64,000 nt of DNA from assembly GCF_000374925.1 (NCBI RefSeq), contig NZ_KB895544.1, forward strand, positions 124,001 to 188,000, read 5' to 3'. The notes below the pieces were generated by a model that was not told where the DNA came from, ran no database searches, and worked only from the letters and a program-made list of their open reading frames with translations. The first letter of the stretch is position 1. Each line of letters opens with the position of its first letter. This document shows, one piece after another, positions 26,440 to 35,026 of this stretch. The DNA is from Arthrobacter sp. 131MFCol6.1. GTDB lineage: Bacteria; Actinomycetota; Actinomycetes; Actinomycetales; Micrococcaceae. Both the position numbers and the translations under genes were made by a program.

Positions 26440-26830
26440 TCCGCTGCTTTAGGGAGACGTGGTCGTGCAGGTCAACGGGCCTGGCGTCGTAATCCCTCAC
26501 AGCTAGACCCAACCCACGAGCGACATACATCCGGAGCTTGCGTCCGATAGTCGATCCGTCTGCACATCACGTGCGCGGCGCCGCCCTCGGCGGTCCCCGC
26601 CTCCGGCAATAGCCGTGCATGGAAGCGCCGGGCTTTGGCTGCTCAAGCGGAAGAACTCAGATCGAGCCTGTCGTCTGGCGGGGAGCCATAGAGCGTTGTC
26701 ATGCAGGAGCTCTCTGTTCCCGTGTGACCCGCTCGAAAAACTGCCCGGTCAAGGTACCCGGAACGCTACACTCCAGGTTGTCTCACAACCCTAGGGTTTA
26801 GAGACGCGTGATGGGGTCTCCTATTGGTTG
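26440..26830. other. 391-bp gene-free stretch after the iron operon
   Basis: No gene is supported; the 60-codon frame at 26619-26801 has no ribosome site, no matching promoter and no coding bias. The DNA is visibly less GC-rich than the iron operon, marking the left edge of an atypical block. The one clear structure is the hairpin GGTTGT-CTC-ACAACC at 26776-26790, placed to end the minus-strand gene that stops at 26831. Confidence 0.65.
26776..26790. terminator. Small hairpin after the 87-aa gene
   Basis: Perfect 6-base arms with a CTC loop, 41-55 bases past the stop of the minus-strand small gene. There is no T-run on that strand, so its terminator role is tentative. Confidence 0.4.
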
Positions 26831-27094
26831 CTACGGGTGGGGCTCGGGGAAGATTTTGTGAATGACTGATCCGTCGCCGTGAAAGATGAGAGTTCTGCTT
26901 TGGCCCTCAATCCAGACCCAAAAGTATGAGGCATCTTCGCCGACGTCATCCACGGTGCCACGTTCGGGCGCACATCCGGTTCGTTTGACGATCACTCTGT
27001 CGCCCGGGTTCAGGTGGATCCAGTTGTGGTAACTGAGCAGGCGGGTTTGGGATACGGGGAATGCGACGTTCACTAGCTGAGTGTTTGCATTCAT
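26831..27094 (-). CDS. Hypothetical protein, 87 aa, SH3/KOW-like barrel
   Basis: I do not recognise the family. The start is ATG 27092-27094, with GGAAGGA five bases upstream; a longer frame to 27130 lacks a ribosome site. The protein is mostly beta strand, and the middle part (NPGDRVIVKRTGCAPERG and DDVGEDASYFWVWIEG) looks like a small SH3 or KOW-type barrel, with no signal peptide. It lies behind the sugar-acid operon but past its hairpin, and probably has its own promoter (TATACC-like box near 27140). Base composition is like the neighbouring atypical block. Confidence 0.65.
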   Translation of the reverse strand: MNANTQLVNVAFPVSQTRLLSYHNWIHLNPGDRVIVKRTGCAPERGTVDDVGEDASYFWVWIEGQSRTLIFHGDGSVIHKIFPEPHP

Positions 27095-27153
27095 GGTGTT
27101 CCTTCCGGTGCATTTGGCGTTTCCGTCCATCAGGTCCGGGTATACAAGGATCG

Positions 27154-27194
27154 GGCGGGGCGGGCACTCGTGTGCACGCCCCGCCCTTTATTTC
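27154..27194. terminator. Terminator hairpin behind the sugar-acid operon
   Basis: GGGCGGGGCG (27154-27163) and CGCCCCGCCC (27178-27187) are perfect 10-base arms with a 14-base loop, 17 bases after the permease stop. TTTATTT follows on the plus strand, so it is strongest for plus-strand transcripts but should also stall the minus-strand operon. Confidence 0.75.
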
Positions 27195-27209
27195 CAGTAC
27201 TGCCAGGGG

Positions 27210-28241
27210 TCAGTTCTGGGGTTCCACTGCGTGCTTGGGGGCCACCGCCTCCTGCTCGGCGGAGTTGTCTTCTTTGTCTGCTGGGCCCGTCTTTTTCTGC
27301 ACCCGGCGGGCCCATGATGAGGTCACGATCGGGCAGAGTACTGCGGAGACGACGACCGAGGCTGCCACGAGGACGGTGGCGTGCTCTGCGGCTGGCGCGT
27401 AGACGGGGTTGGCTGCGGCGACGATGGCGGGGACGAGCGCGGCATTTCCGGCTGTGGTTGCTGCAGCGAGGCCGGCAACGCCGTCGCCGCCGGTGAGTTT
27501 GTCGGCCAGCAGCAGCACGGCGCCGCCGGCGAAGACCACAAACAGGCCTAGGCCGATGCCGAGCAGCCCGGCTTCAACGACGGCGTTGAGGTTGATGGTC
27601 AGTCCGAGGGCCAGGCCCAGGAACGGCACCATCGCTGGTACGAGTGGAGCCAGGAGGTCCCGCATGTTCTTGTCCAGGTTTCCGAGGAGCATGCCGAGTG
27701 CGAGCGGGAGGATGGCGCCGACGAGTGCCTGCCAGGGGAATGCGGACAGTCCGGCGATTCCCAGGGTGACCATGGTCAGGAAGGGGCCTGATTCCAGGGA
27801 CAGGATGGAGTAGGCGCCTGCGTCCCGTTTGCGCCCGAACTGGCCCATCAGTGAGATGTAGAGACCGCCGTTGGTGTCGTTCAATGCGGCGACGAGTGCG
27901 AGGGTTGACAGGCCGGCAAAGATCCCGGATTCGATGGGTGCTTCGCCGAGGAAACGCCCGGCGATGACGCCGATCAGGATGGCGAAGAGGATTTTGGAGC
28001 CGAGCAGTACACCGCCCTTCTTAAGGATGTAGGGCGTTGATTTGACCTCCAGGGTTGCCCCAAGGCAAACGAAGAACACTGCAAGGAGCGGGGTGAGGCC
28101 GGTGAAGAAAGCCCCCGTGAATGAACCGAAGAACTTTCCGGCGTCCGGGGCCAGGGTATGGATGACGGCGCCGATGCCAAGGGGCACCAGCATCATTCCG
28201 CCGGGGACTTTTTCCAGGGCTTTTTTGATGGGAATCGACAT
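27210..28241 (-). CDS. 2-keto-3-deoxygluconate permease family transporter
   Basis: 343-residue membrane protein of the KdgT family, which imports sugar acids with protons. About ten hydrophobic segments are seen; family blocks include [19 protein letters not shown] near the N-terminus and [18 protein letters not shown]. The start is ATG 28239-28241, with AGGAGA upstream; the longer open frame to 28643 lies inside the dehydrogenase gene. Last gene of the operon, so it probably imports the operon's substrate, likely a short branched or linear sugar acid rather than KDG itself. A charged C-terminal tail is added. Confidence 0.85.
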   Translation of the reverse strand: MSIPIKKALEKVPGGMMLVPLGIGAVIHTLAPDAGKFFGSFTGAFFTGLTPLLAVFFVCLGATLEVKSTPYILKKGGVLLGSKILFAILIGVIAGRFLGEAPIESGIFAGLSTLALVAALNDTNGGLYISLMGQFGRKRDAGAYSILSLESGPFLTMVTLGIAGLSAFPWQALVGAILPLALGMLLGNLDKNMRDLLAPLVPAMVPFLGLALGLTINLNAVVEAGLLGIGLGLFVVFAGGAVLLLADKLTGGDGVAGLAAATTAGNAALVPAIVAAANPVYAPAAEHATVLVAASVVVSAVLCPIVTSSWARRVQKKTGPADKEDNSAEQEAVAPKHAVEPQN

Positions 28242-28321
28242 TGATTTCTCCTGTGAATAGCTGGGTAGCTGGTGCTTTGGTCGGCGCGTTCTGCGGGGCA
28301 GATTCGCGGGTGGGTGTGTGC

Positions 28322-29365
28322 TTAGCCGAGGCCCGGGACAAGCAGGACTTTGCACGCGTCTCCGGTGAGCAGTTCGACGGCTTCGTCGATTTCGCTGAGC
28401 TTCTTGCGGTGGGTGATGAGCCAGTCCAGCTCCAGCTTTCCGGAGTCCAGAAGCAGCAGGCTTTGTTCCCAGGTTTCCCAGAGCCGGCGTCCGAAGATGC
28501 CGCGAAGGGTGATGCCCTTTTTGTTGATGTATGCGGCAATATCGACTTCTGCGGGGCGGCTTGGGTGTCCGACGGTGATGACGGTGGCTTCGCGGCGGAC
28601 GGCTTCGAAGAGCGTTGTCAGGGTGCCGGGAGCCCCGGAGCATTCGAAGGCAACGTCGAAGCCGCCGCGGCGGCCGGTCAGTTCGCGGCAGCGTTCGACG
28701 ATGCCGTCATTGGGGTGCAGGGCCGTCGCACCGAGCTTTTCGGCTTGGGCCCTCCGGTAGGGGTTGGGGTCGACGGCGATGACGTGTGAGGCGCCCATGA
28801 GCAGTGCGAGGTTCACGACGACGAGGCCGACAGGTCCCGCTCCGCTAACGAGCACGGCCCGGCCTGCGACGGAGTAGTTGGCGCGCTGTATGGCGTGCAC
28901 GGCTACGCCGGCTGCCTCGAGCAGGGCGCCGGATTCGAGGGACAGGCCGGTGGGGAGCTTGACGCAGATGTCCTGCGGGACGGCGGCGTACTCGGCGAAG
29001 ACACCGTCGATGTGCATGCCGAGGATGCCGGTGCGTTCGCAGGTGTGCGCGTCGCCGGTGCGGCAGGGGAAGCACTGGCCGCAGGTCAGGTGGCTTTCGA
29101 GGGCAACCTGGTCGCCAATTTTAAGCCCGGTGACGCCGGGTCCGACCTCGACGATGGTTCCCGCGCCTTCGTGGCCGAGGATGACCGGGAGGTTGAGGTT
29201 GAATGCCTGGGCTGAGGGGGTCCATTCGTAGAGTTCGCGGTCGGTGCCGCACAGGGACGCGGCTCCTACTTCGATGACGACGGATCCTTCTGTTGCCTTG
29301 GGGTCGCCGGCGTCGGTGACGTATGTGACGCCTCGCTCGGCTGCGTTCTTGACTACTGCCCGCAT
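28322..29365 (-). CDS. Zinc-dependent alcohol/threonine-type dehydrogenase
   Basis: 347-residue medium-chain dehydrogenase. The catalytic-zinc Cys is in [19 protein letters not shown] follows, and the structural zinc site is the four-Cys [17 protein letters not shown]. The Rossmann motif is [15 protein letters not shown]. The C-terminal [17 protein letters not shown] resembles L-threonine 3-dehydrogenase. In this operon it more likely oxidises a secondary hydroxyl of a sugar acid to a 3-oxo acid, the step before phosphorylation and RuBisCO-like cleavage. The start is ATG 29363-29365, with AAAGGCGG upstream. Confidence 0.86.
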   Translation of the reverse strand: MRAVVKNAAERGVTYVTDAGDPKATEGSVVIEVGAASLCGTDRELYEWTPSAQAFNLNLPVILGHEGAGTIVEVGPGVTGLKIGDQVALESHLTCGQCFPCRTGDAHTCERTGILGMHIDGVFAEYAAVPQDICVKLPTGLSLESGALLEAAGVAVHAIQRANYSVAGRAVLVSGAGPVGLVVVNLALLMGASHVIAVDPNPYRRAQAEKLGATALHPNDGIVERCRELTGRRGGFDVAFECSGAPGTLTTLFEAVRREATVITVGHPSRPAEVDIAAYINKKGITLRGIFGRRLWETWEQSLLLLDSGKLELDWLITHRKKLSEIDEAVELLTGDACKVLLVPGLG

Positions 29366-29417
29366 GGGGGGCCGCCTTTCGTTGGTTCGGGTGGTGCGTG
29401 GAGGAATCGTTTGTGGG

Positions 29418-30716
29418 TCAGCCGGGGAGTTGGCCGGCGAAGCGGCGCAGGACGTCGGCCGGGCCGACCTGTCCGCCCTTGAGCAGGAGCCTGCACCGGC
29501 CGACTGCGGAGGCGCCGTCGGCTTGCAGGATTGGGCCGGCTGTGACGAACTGGTCGGAAACGCGCAGCTGGCGAACTCCCATGGCGATGAGTGCGTGGCT
29601 GGAGGTGTCACCGCCACACACGGCGATGTCGCGGGTTAGCCCGGCATCGGCCATCCTGGCGGCGATGCCGCCGATCAACGTGCCAACGTAGCCGGCGTCC
29701 ACCGGCGTGCCCGCGCCGTAGCGGGGGTCCGCCGATCCGCGGGTGGTGTGCACGACCACGTTCCGGCCTGCCCGAAGGGCAGCTGAAACGCGTTCATCGA
29801 GGGCGGCCACGAGTGCGGTGTCATCGCGCTGCAGTAGTTCGGCAGGCACGGGGACGTCCTCCCAGCCATTCGATATGGAGTCATTAATCTGCTCCGCTGT
29901 GGTGCTGGAGGCTGAAGCGCTGACGGCCAGCACCGGTCCGGACGGGCGTTGCAGTCCGGGTGTGCGCGGAGCCTGGTCCGAGATAGATCGGGCCAGGGCT
30001 GCCATGATGCCGCCGGATCCCACGACGATAGATGGACCGTGGCCGTGTTCTTCCCGCGTGAGGGCTTCTGCAATGGCGTCCATCTCGTGTTCATTCACGG
30101 CATCAACCACGAAGGCCTGTGCCCCGAGGTCCCGGCGCCGGCCCGCCCAGGAGTCCTTGAAGGTCCCGTCGCCATAGGCGGGCAGATGGATAGCCCCGGG
30201 CACCTGGGTGCCGCCGAGCTGGTCGGCCAGGACCTTGCGGAGGTCCGCCTCGGACATGGGCGTGGAAGGATGCCGTGACATGACCGGGTGGCGGTCCAGC
30301 CGATAGATCTTGCCGGCGTAGGTCGCGTAGTGGTTGCTGAAGGCGGTGTACCGCCCGAAGCCCGGCTGGGCTGGCACCACGGGAATGGGCCCGTGCAGCG
30401 GAAATTGCTCGTGGAGCAGTTGGATCCCGCGGCCGATGCTCCCGACAGTGGTTGAGCTGTCGAATGTGGAGCAGACCTTGTACAGCAGCACCTCCAGATT
30501 CAGGGCCGCAATCCCGGCAAGGTCATGGGTGACCAGGTTGTCGAACGCTGTTCCGGACAGGGAGCGGGCCGGTCCTGCGAACCCGACGACGTCGGTGTCC
30601 GTGGGCAGCGGTGCGTCCCCGATGACAAGCGCAGCCTCCAACCCGTAGCGGTGGGACTGAGCCAGGACGTCGGCGGCTCCGGTGAGGTCGTCTGCAACGA
30701 AACCGAAAGCTGGCAT
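29418..30716 (-). CDS. DUF1537 four-carbon acid sugar kinase family
   Basis: 432-residue kinase of the family that phosphorylates threonate, erythronate, 3-oxo-isoapionate and related acids. The N-terminal motif FVADDLTGAADVLAQ and the C-terminal ATP-site motif VCGGDTSSHALIAMGV mark its two domains. It lies one base after the stop of the RuBisCO-like gene, so the two are translationally coupled. A DUF1537 kinase next to a RuBisCO-like protein is the arrangement of the D-apionate pathways (OiaK with OiaX or OiaT), which is the closest known parallel; the substrate here remains an inference. Confidence 0.87.
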   Translation of the reverse strand: MPAFGFVADDLTGAADVLAQSHRYGLEAALVIGDAPLPTDTDVVGFAGPARSLSGTAFDNLVTHDLAGIAALNLEVLLYKVCSTFDSSTTVGSIGRGIQLLHEQFPLHGPIPVVPAQPGFGRYTAFSNHYATYAGKIYRLDRHPVMSRHPSTPMSEADLRKVLADQLGGTQVPGAIHLPAYGDGTFKDSWAGRRRDLGAQAFVVDAVNEHEMDAIAEALTREEHGHGPSIVVGSGGIMAALARSISDQAPRTPGLQRPSGPVLAVSASASSTTAEQINDSISNGWEDVPVPAELLQRDDTALVAALDERVSAALRAGRNVVVHTTRGSADPRYGAGTPVDAGYVGTLIGGIAARMADAGLTRDIAVCGGDTSSHALIAMGVRQLRVSDQFVTAGPILQADGASAVGRCRLLLKGGQVGPADVLRRFAGQLPG

Positions 30717-30717
30717 G

Positions 30718-31983
30718 TCAGGCACCCTTCGCAAAAGTCTGGACTGCGTGCAGGAGGGCATCGTCCCCCGTTTGGGCCAGCTTGTCCGCGGCGAACGCAA
30801 GTGGCACTCCCTCCACGGCGGCTTCCCACGCCTGGCGCAGGGTACGCACTCCGGCGCCGGGACCGTCCGGGTGGGCCGCGACCCCGCCGCCGGCCAGCAT
30901 CATCAGGTCCGTGGAACCAACCGCGTCAAACGTGGGACCGGGAGTGGTGACGTTCTGCCCGGAGGACAACACGGGAAGCGGTGCGATGGTCTGCCCGAGT
31001 GGTTTGAGGAGGCTTTGGATGTTGGCGGCGACTTCCTCGTCGAGTTCATAGAATTTGCTGCCCAGTCCGCTGGCGTGCAGGTGGTCCGCGCCGGCAAGGC
31101 GGGCCATCTGCTGCCAGACCCGGTAGTCCATCCCCAGGGCCTTGGACCGCATGGACGCCGCGAGGCCGGCGCGGTGGCCGTGAATGGGGACCTCGGCGAA
31201 GCTGCGCAGCAGAGCCAGGGCCGGTATACCCATGACCGGGATGTTCAGCATCACACAGCGGCCACCGGCTTCAACCACCAGATCGTGGCGCTTTTGCAGC
31301 CCGGCAAGGTCTCCAGTGATGTTGAAGGCATACATGGTCGAGTGCCCGGTAACCTGCTCGGCGGCGCGGATCTCTTCTGTCGCGACCGCGACCCGGCGCT
31401 CCAGCGGCAGGTACGCCGGATCAGTCATGAGCTCGTCGTCCTTGATCAGGTCAATGGATGCCATCGCCAGATCCCGGACCACCAGCCGGAACTCGTCTTC
31501 CGAGAGCCCGACATTGGGTTTGACGATGGTGCCGACCATCACGCCCTGGACGTCACTGATGAGCTTACGGGTTCCTTCAATGCCGAAGGCCGGGCCAGGG
31601 TGGGCGGCGACGAAGTCCTCGGGCAGCTGCATGTCTTGGAGCCGGCAGGCATACAGATCGCCCAGCTCGAAGAGATTGCCTGCTATGGCAGTCTGCAGGG
31701 TGGCCAGGTCGGTGCCGACGTTCTCCATCGGGAAATCAACGGTCACCAGAGCGGCACGGACTTTTTCCGGGTTGGCCCGTGACGGCAAGGAAGGCCGGCA
31801 AAAGCCGAGCTCCTGAACATCGGATATCCGGGCGGCGTGCCGTTCCCGGATCCGGGACGATTCACCGGGCACCGGCAGGAAGGTGCCGCTGGACTGCTCG
31901 CCCGCCATGATGGCTGCGGCCTTCCCGGGGTCAATTTCGGACTCTAAGTAATAGGTGCAACGCACCGAGCGCGGGTCGCGCAT
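30718..31983 (-). CDS. RuBisCO-like protein (form IV)
   Basis: 421 residues with the RuBisCO large-subunit fold, N-terminal domain then TIM barrel. Counterparts of catalytic residues are unusually complete: Glu29 in GEQSSGTF, Asn103 in IAGNLF, Lys155 in GTIVKPNVG, the carbamylated-Lys site with its metal ligands Lys181-Asp183-Glu184 in IKDDE, His270 in HGHRA, His303 and loop-6 Lys310 in HASGLGSKF. The second Lys of the IKPK motif is Asn157, which argues against CO2 fixation. It more likely decarboxylates or cleaves a phosphorylated 3-oxo sugar acid through an enediolate, as OiaX/OiaT do. The start is ATG 31981-31983, with GGAGAG upstream; first gene of the operon. Confidence 0.88.
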   Translation of the reverse strand: MRDPRSVRCTYYLESEIDPGKAAAIMAGEQSSGTFLPVPGESSRIRERHAARISDVQELGFCRPSLPSRANPEKVRAALVTVDFPMENVGTDLATLQTAIAGNLFELGDLYACRLQDMQLPEDFVAAHPGPAFGIEGTRKLISDVQGVMVGTIVKPNVGLSEDEFRLVVRDLAMASIDLIKDDELMTDPAYLPLERRVAVATEEIRAAEQVTGHSTMYAFNITGDLAGLQKRHDLVVEAGGRCVMLNIPVMGIPALALLRSFAEVPIHGHRAGLAASMRSKALGMDYRVWQQMARLAGADHLHASGLGSKFYELDEEVAANIQSLLKPLGQTIAPLPVLSSGQNVTTPGPTFDAVGSTDLMMLAGGGVAAHPDGPGAGVRTLRQAWEAAVEGVPLAFAADKLAQTGDDALLHAVQTFAKGA

Positions 31984-32128
31984 GGACTCTCCAATTCGAG
32001 GGGTTGTGAAACTCACGTATCCGACTGTCACCTGCAGGTACTTTCACTTCGCTCACGCGCCGATGCGGGCTCAAGCAGGTGACTCGCCCTTCGGGTCCAC
32101 GGCATCTCCTGTGATTCCCCGGCCGAAG

Positions 32129-32160
32129 TTGTACGTACCTTTGATACGTACAATAATAGG
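32129..32160. promoter_or_regulatory. Perfect palindromic operator in the RLP/GntR divergent promoter
   Basis: TTGTACGTA (32129-32137), seven bases, TACGTACAA (32145-32153): nine-base arms without mismatch. It overlaps possible -10 boxes on both strands, TACAAT (32149-32154, plus) and TATTAT (32154-32159 area, minus), so one bound GntR dimer could control both directions. It is the only copy I see in the window. Confidence 0.8.
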
Positions 32161-32253
32161 TGGCGTAGGTCACGTCAAGACCGGTTGATAACTCGCCAGC
32201 CCGGTAAGCAGTCGGCGGAGGGCTAAGATTTGCATAGCGGCAGAGGAGTTAGC

Positions 32254-33120
32254 GTGAGTTTGGAACCAGCAGAAAAAGGGTCGGAGCCGACGGGACGCGC
32301 CGGCGGTTTGAACCGGGAAGCCGGAGGCCCTCTCCATGCACAGATCCGGGACATCCTGCACCGGCAGATCGTGGACCTCGCGCTCTCTCCAGGCTCCTCC
32401 CTGCCCACGGAAGAGGAACTGCAAAGGCAATTTGGGGTCTCCCGCAGCGTCGTGCGTCAGGCCCTGTCCGGCCTTTCTGACCTCGGCCTGATCCGACGTC
32501 AGCGCGGCCGCGGAAGCGTCGTGGCCGCAACACCTGTCCTCCGCCGGCACGTTCAGCGTGCGGGCGGTCTGGATGAACAGGCTGCCGCGCACGGCCAGCG
32601 CCTGCGCACTCACGTTCTTGCCGTAGAGCCCTCCGAGCCGCCCCCGGCAGGCATCGAGGCCCTTAACACCTCCAACACGTGGAAAATTGAGCGGGTTCGC
32701 TACCTCGATGATCTTCCTGTTGCTTTCATGCGGACGTGGGTCCCGCGCGACTTCTTCCCGCACTTCACCGCAGAACTGCTCGAAAACGCGTCACTCTTGA
32801 GCCTGATGCGCGACCATGGTTACCACCCGGCCGGCGGTCCCCGTCAGGTCCAGGCTGTGTCCTCAGACCCTGACCTGGCGCGGAAACTGAACATCAACAC
32901 CAGGGAACCACTGCTCCTGCTCCAAGGCGTGACACGGGACGCCCTCGGCCATGGTCTCGAATGGTTCAATGTCTGGCACAGCCCCAACACAGTCTTCGAC
33001 GTCGACGCGCAAGTCACCAGCCAGCCCGGGCGCGTCTCCCAAGAGCACATCCGCCGCCTACGGAACCTGACCCAGCAACTTGAATCAGAACTAGCCGACC
33101 TTGAACGAGGAGCACGCTAA
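32254..33120 (+). CDS. GntR-family regulator with UTRA domain (HutC type)
   Basis: 288-residue repressor. The N-terminal winged helix (about residues 22-90) shows GPLHAQIRDILHRQI and LPTEEELQRQFGVSRSVVRQAL; the C-terminal UTRA domain binds a small effector, with IERVRYLDDLPVAFMRTWV in its core. The GTG at 32254 is chosen because GAGGAG stands five bases upstream; the frame's TTG at 32230 has nothing. Divergent from the sugar-acid operon, it almost certainly represses it through the operator at 32129-32153, released by a pathway sugar acid or phosphate ester. Confidence 0.87.
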   Translation: MSLEPAEKGSEPTGRAGGLNREAGGPLHAQIRDILHRQIVDLALSPGSSLPTEEELQRQFGVSRSVVRQALSGLSDLGLIRRQRGRGSVVAATPVLRRHVQRAGGLDEQAAAHGQRLRTHVLAVEPSEPPPAGIEALNTSNTWKIERVRYLDDLPVAFMRTWVPRDFFPHFTAELLENASLLSLMRDHGYHPAGGPRQVQAVSSDPDLARKLNINTREPLLLLQGVTRDALGHGLEWFNVWHSPNTVFDVDAQVTSQPGRVSQEHIRRLRNLTQQLESELADLERGAR

Positions 33121-33257
33121 AAAGCGACTACCACTGCAAACGACTTCTGACCTTGGGGAGTCCTTAACCCAACACCCGCTGGAGACCATGTAAGCGGCGA
33201 ATCAGGTCTATTGTCCGAGTTGGTGTCTCATCTGCGGGAATAAGAACCGCCGCCACC

Positions 33258-34295
33258 ATGTTCGTTTCCGGTGTGAAGAACATCGGATTCCTGTCCTTCG
33301 GCCATTGGACCGACCACCCGGATTCCGGCACGCGCACCGCGTCGGACGCGCTGTTGCAGGCGATCGACCTCGCGGTCGCGGCCGAGGAACTGGGTGCGGA
33401 CGGCGCGTACTTCCGAGTCCACCACTTCGCGCAGCAATACGCCTCACCGTTCCCGCTGCTCGCTGCGATCGGGGCCCGGACAAGCCGCATCGAGATCGGC
33501 ACCGGCGTGATCGACATGCGCTACGAGAACCCGCTCTACATGGCGGAGGACGCCGGCGCGGCCGACCTGATTTCGGGCGGCCGGCTGCAGCTGGGCATCA
33601 GCAGGGGTTCACCCGAGCAGGTCATCGACGGGTGGCGTTACTTCGGCTTCGCCCCCGCCGAGGGCGAATCGGACGCCGACATGGGCCGCAGGCACACCGA
33701 GCGTCTGCTCGAGGTGCTCACTGGCAAGGGCTTCGCGGCGCCGAGCCCCCGCCCGATGTTCCCGAACCCACCGGGCCTGCTGCGCGTGGAGCCGCACTCG
33801 GAGGGCCTGCGCGAGCGCATCTGGTGGGGCTCCGGCTCGAACGCCACGGCCATCTGGGCGGCGAAGCTCGGCATGAACCTGCAGAGCTCCACGCTGAAGG
33901 ATGATGAGAGCGGCAAGCCCTTCCACGTCCAGCAGGCCGAGCAGATCGAGCACTACCGGCAGGCCTGGAAGGAGGCGGGGCACGAGCGGGAGCCGCGCGT
34001 CTCGGTCAGCCGCAGCATCTTCGCGCTGACGGACGAGCGCGACTGGCACTACTTCGGCCGCGACCGCCACAGCTCCGACCAGGTGGGCAACATCGACGAG
34101 AAAACGCGAGCGGTCTTTGGCCGTTCCTACGCCGGCGCCCCGGACGAGCTGGCCGCGAAGCTGGCCGAAGACGAGGCGATCGCCGCGGCAGACACCCTGC
34201 TGCTCACGGTCCCGAACCAGCTCGGTGTCGACTACAACGCCCACGTCATCGAGTCGATCCTGAAGTATGTGGCGCCGCAGCTGGGCTGGCGCTGA
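33258..34295 (+). CDS. LLM-class flavin-dependent monooxygenase-like protein
   Basis: 345-residue TIM-barrel protein of the bacterial luciferase-like family. Typical parts are the start KNIGFLSFGHWTDHP, GAYFRVHHFA, IEIGTGVIDMRYENPLYMAED and GGRLQLGISRGSPEQ. FMN or F420 may be the cofactor; sequence alone does not decide. ATG 33258 has no clear ribosome site; GTG 33273 would give a start VKNIGFL like most relatives and is an alternative. It lies 137 bases behind the GntR gene, with higher GC than its neighbours, and probably has a separate role. Confidence 0.8.
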   Translation: MFVSGVKNIGFLSFGHWTDHPDSGTRTASDALLQAIDLAVAAEELGADGAYFRVHHFAQQYASPFPLLAAIGARTSRIEIGTGVIDMRYENPLYMAEDAGAADLISGGRLQLGISRGSPEQVIDGWRYFGFAPAEGESDADMGRRHTERLLEVLTGKGFAAPSPRPMFPNPPGLLRVEPHSEGLRERIWWGSGSNATAIWAAKLGMNLQSSTLKDDESGKPFHVQQAEQIEHYRQAWKEAGHEREPRVSVSRSIFALTDERDWHYFGRDRHSSDQVGNIDEKTRAVFGRSYAGAPDELAAKLAEDEAIAAADTLLLTVPNQLGVDYNAHVIESILKYVAPQLGWR

Positions 34296-34527
34296 CCCCT
34301 TGTGACAGATTCCCCGGGCACTGCAGTCGCGGTTATTTCGGCTGTATCGACGCTCTACTCCGGGACCGCGGTGTGCACCTGAGGTCCATTTCGGACGGCA
34401 TTGACCCCACAAAACGTCGTGGTCTTCCCGGCCAATCGTGCCATTTAGGACGACGCTTTCAATATGGGTGCATCTGCCCGCTACGGAAGGTACACGTCTG
34501 CCCATAGGCATGACTGGCCTCCAGCCA

Positions 34528-34540
34528 TATGATGCGGCCA
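34528..34540 (+). promoter_or_regulatory. Leaderless promoter of the small lipoprotein
   Basis: TATGAT at 34528-34533, six bases, ATG 34540. It selects this ATG over the in-frame start at 34438 and also puts the signal peptide at the N-terminus. Confidence 0.62.
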
Positions 34541-34890
34541 TGTTGAAGAACGTCGGGATAGCCGGAGTAATGGCCCTCATCCTGTTCACTTTGTCGTCGT
34601 GTGCGGTGCAACCGGCATCCACCGGCACCGTGCCAAGCGGTAGTGCCGCGCCTTGTCACGGCGCCTATGTTGCTGACGTTGATACGAGTGTTCCCGGAGA
34701 CCCAACCCCTGAAGCGGCCGCGGTGGCGTGGGCTAAGTCGATAAACGCGCCTTCCGGCGCTCCAACCGATGGATGGAAAGCGGTCGATGAACAGACGGCG
34801 CGCAGTGGTGACTGGATTGCCGGTGTAAGCCGGACCATTCCTGGCGGCTGGGTAGTTTCTGGCCTCGGGTGCGGCGTCACCCGGAGGTAA
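34540..34890 (+). CDS. Small secreted lipoprotein, hypothetical
   Basis: 116-residue protein with a clear lipoprotein signal (LKNVGIAGVMALILFTLSSC): lipobox LSSC, lipidated Cys21. The mature part has about 95 residues and two further Cys (in APCHGAY and GLGCGVT), which could form a disulfide outside the cell. No known domain is recognised. The longer open frame starting at 34438 would bury the signal and is rejected. The gene is in a lower-GC patch with no operon partner; the region from 34296 to 34527 upstream shows nothing else. Confidence 0.72.
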   Translation: MLKNVGIAGVMALILFTLSSCAVQPASTGTVPSGSAAPCHGAYVADVDTSVPGDPTPEAAAVAWAKSINAPSGAPTDGWKAVDEQTARSGDWIAGVSRTIPGGWVVSGLGCGVTRR

Positions 34891-34990
34891 CTTGGGTGGT
34901 CCCCAACACCGCCCGGCAGCAGGCGGGCCTTCTGGCCGCTGGCGGCCGACGCCATGACCTCTTAGGCGGTGGGCAGCGGGCTGTGGCGGA

Positions 34991-35026
34991 TTGAGACCGC
35001 CCAGTGCCCGGCATAGGGTAGGCGGA
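34991..35026 (+). promoter_or_regulatory. Leaderless promoter of the debranching-like gene
   Basis: TTGAGA (34991-34996), 17-base spacer, TAGGGT (35014-35019), six bases, ATG 35026. One of the few sites here with a recognisable -35. Confidence 0.65.

Noticed and set aside
26619..26801. 60-codon frame in the 391-bp gap
   Set aside because: No ribosome site, no promoter by the six-base rule, no homology-like features.
28242..28643. Extension of the KdgT-like frame upstream
   Set aside because: Lies in the dehydrogenase gene and reads as Arg/His-rich nonsense; a good ribosome site supports ATG 28241.
30718..31983. True CO2-fixing RuBisCO
   Set aside because: The second Lys of IKPK is Asn, the N-terminal domain is short, and no phosphoribulokinase or carboxysome gene is near; sugar-acid neighbours fit a form-IV protein.
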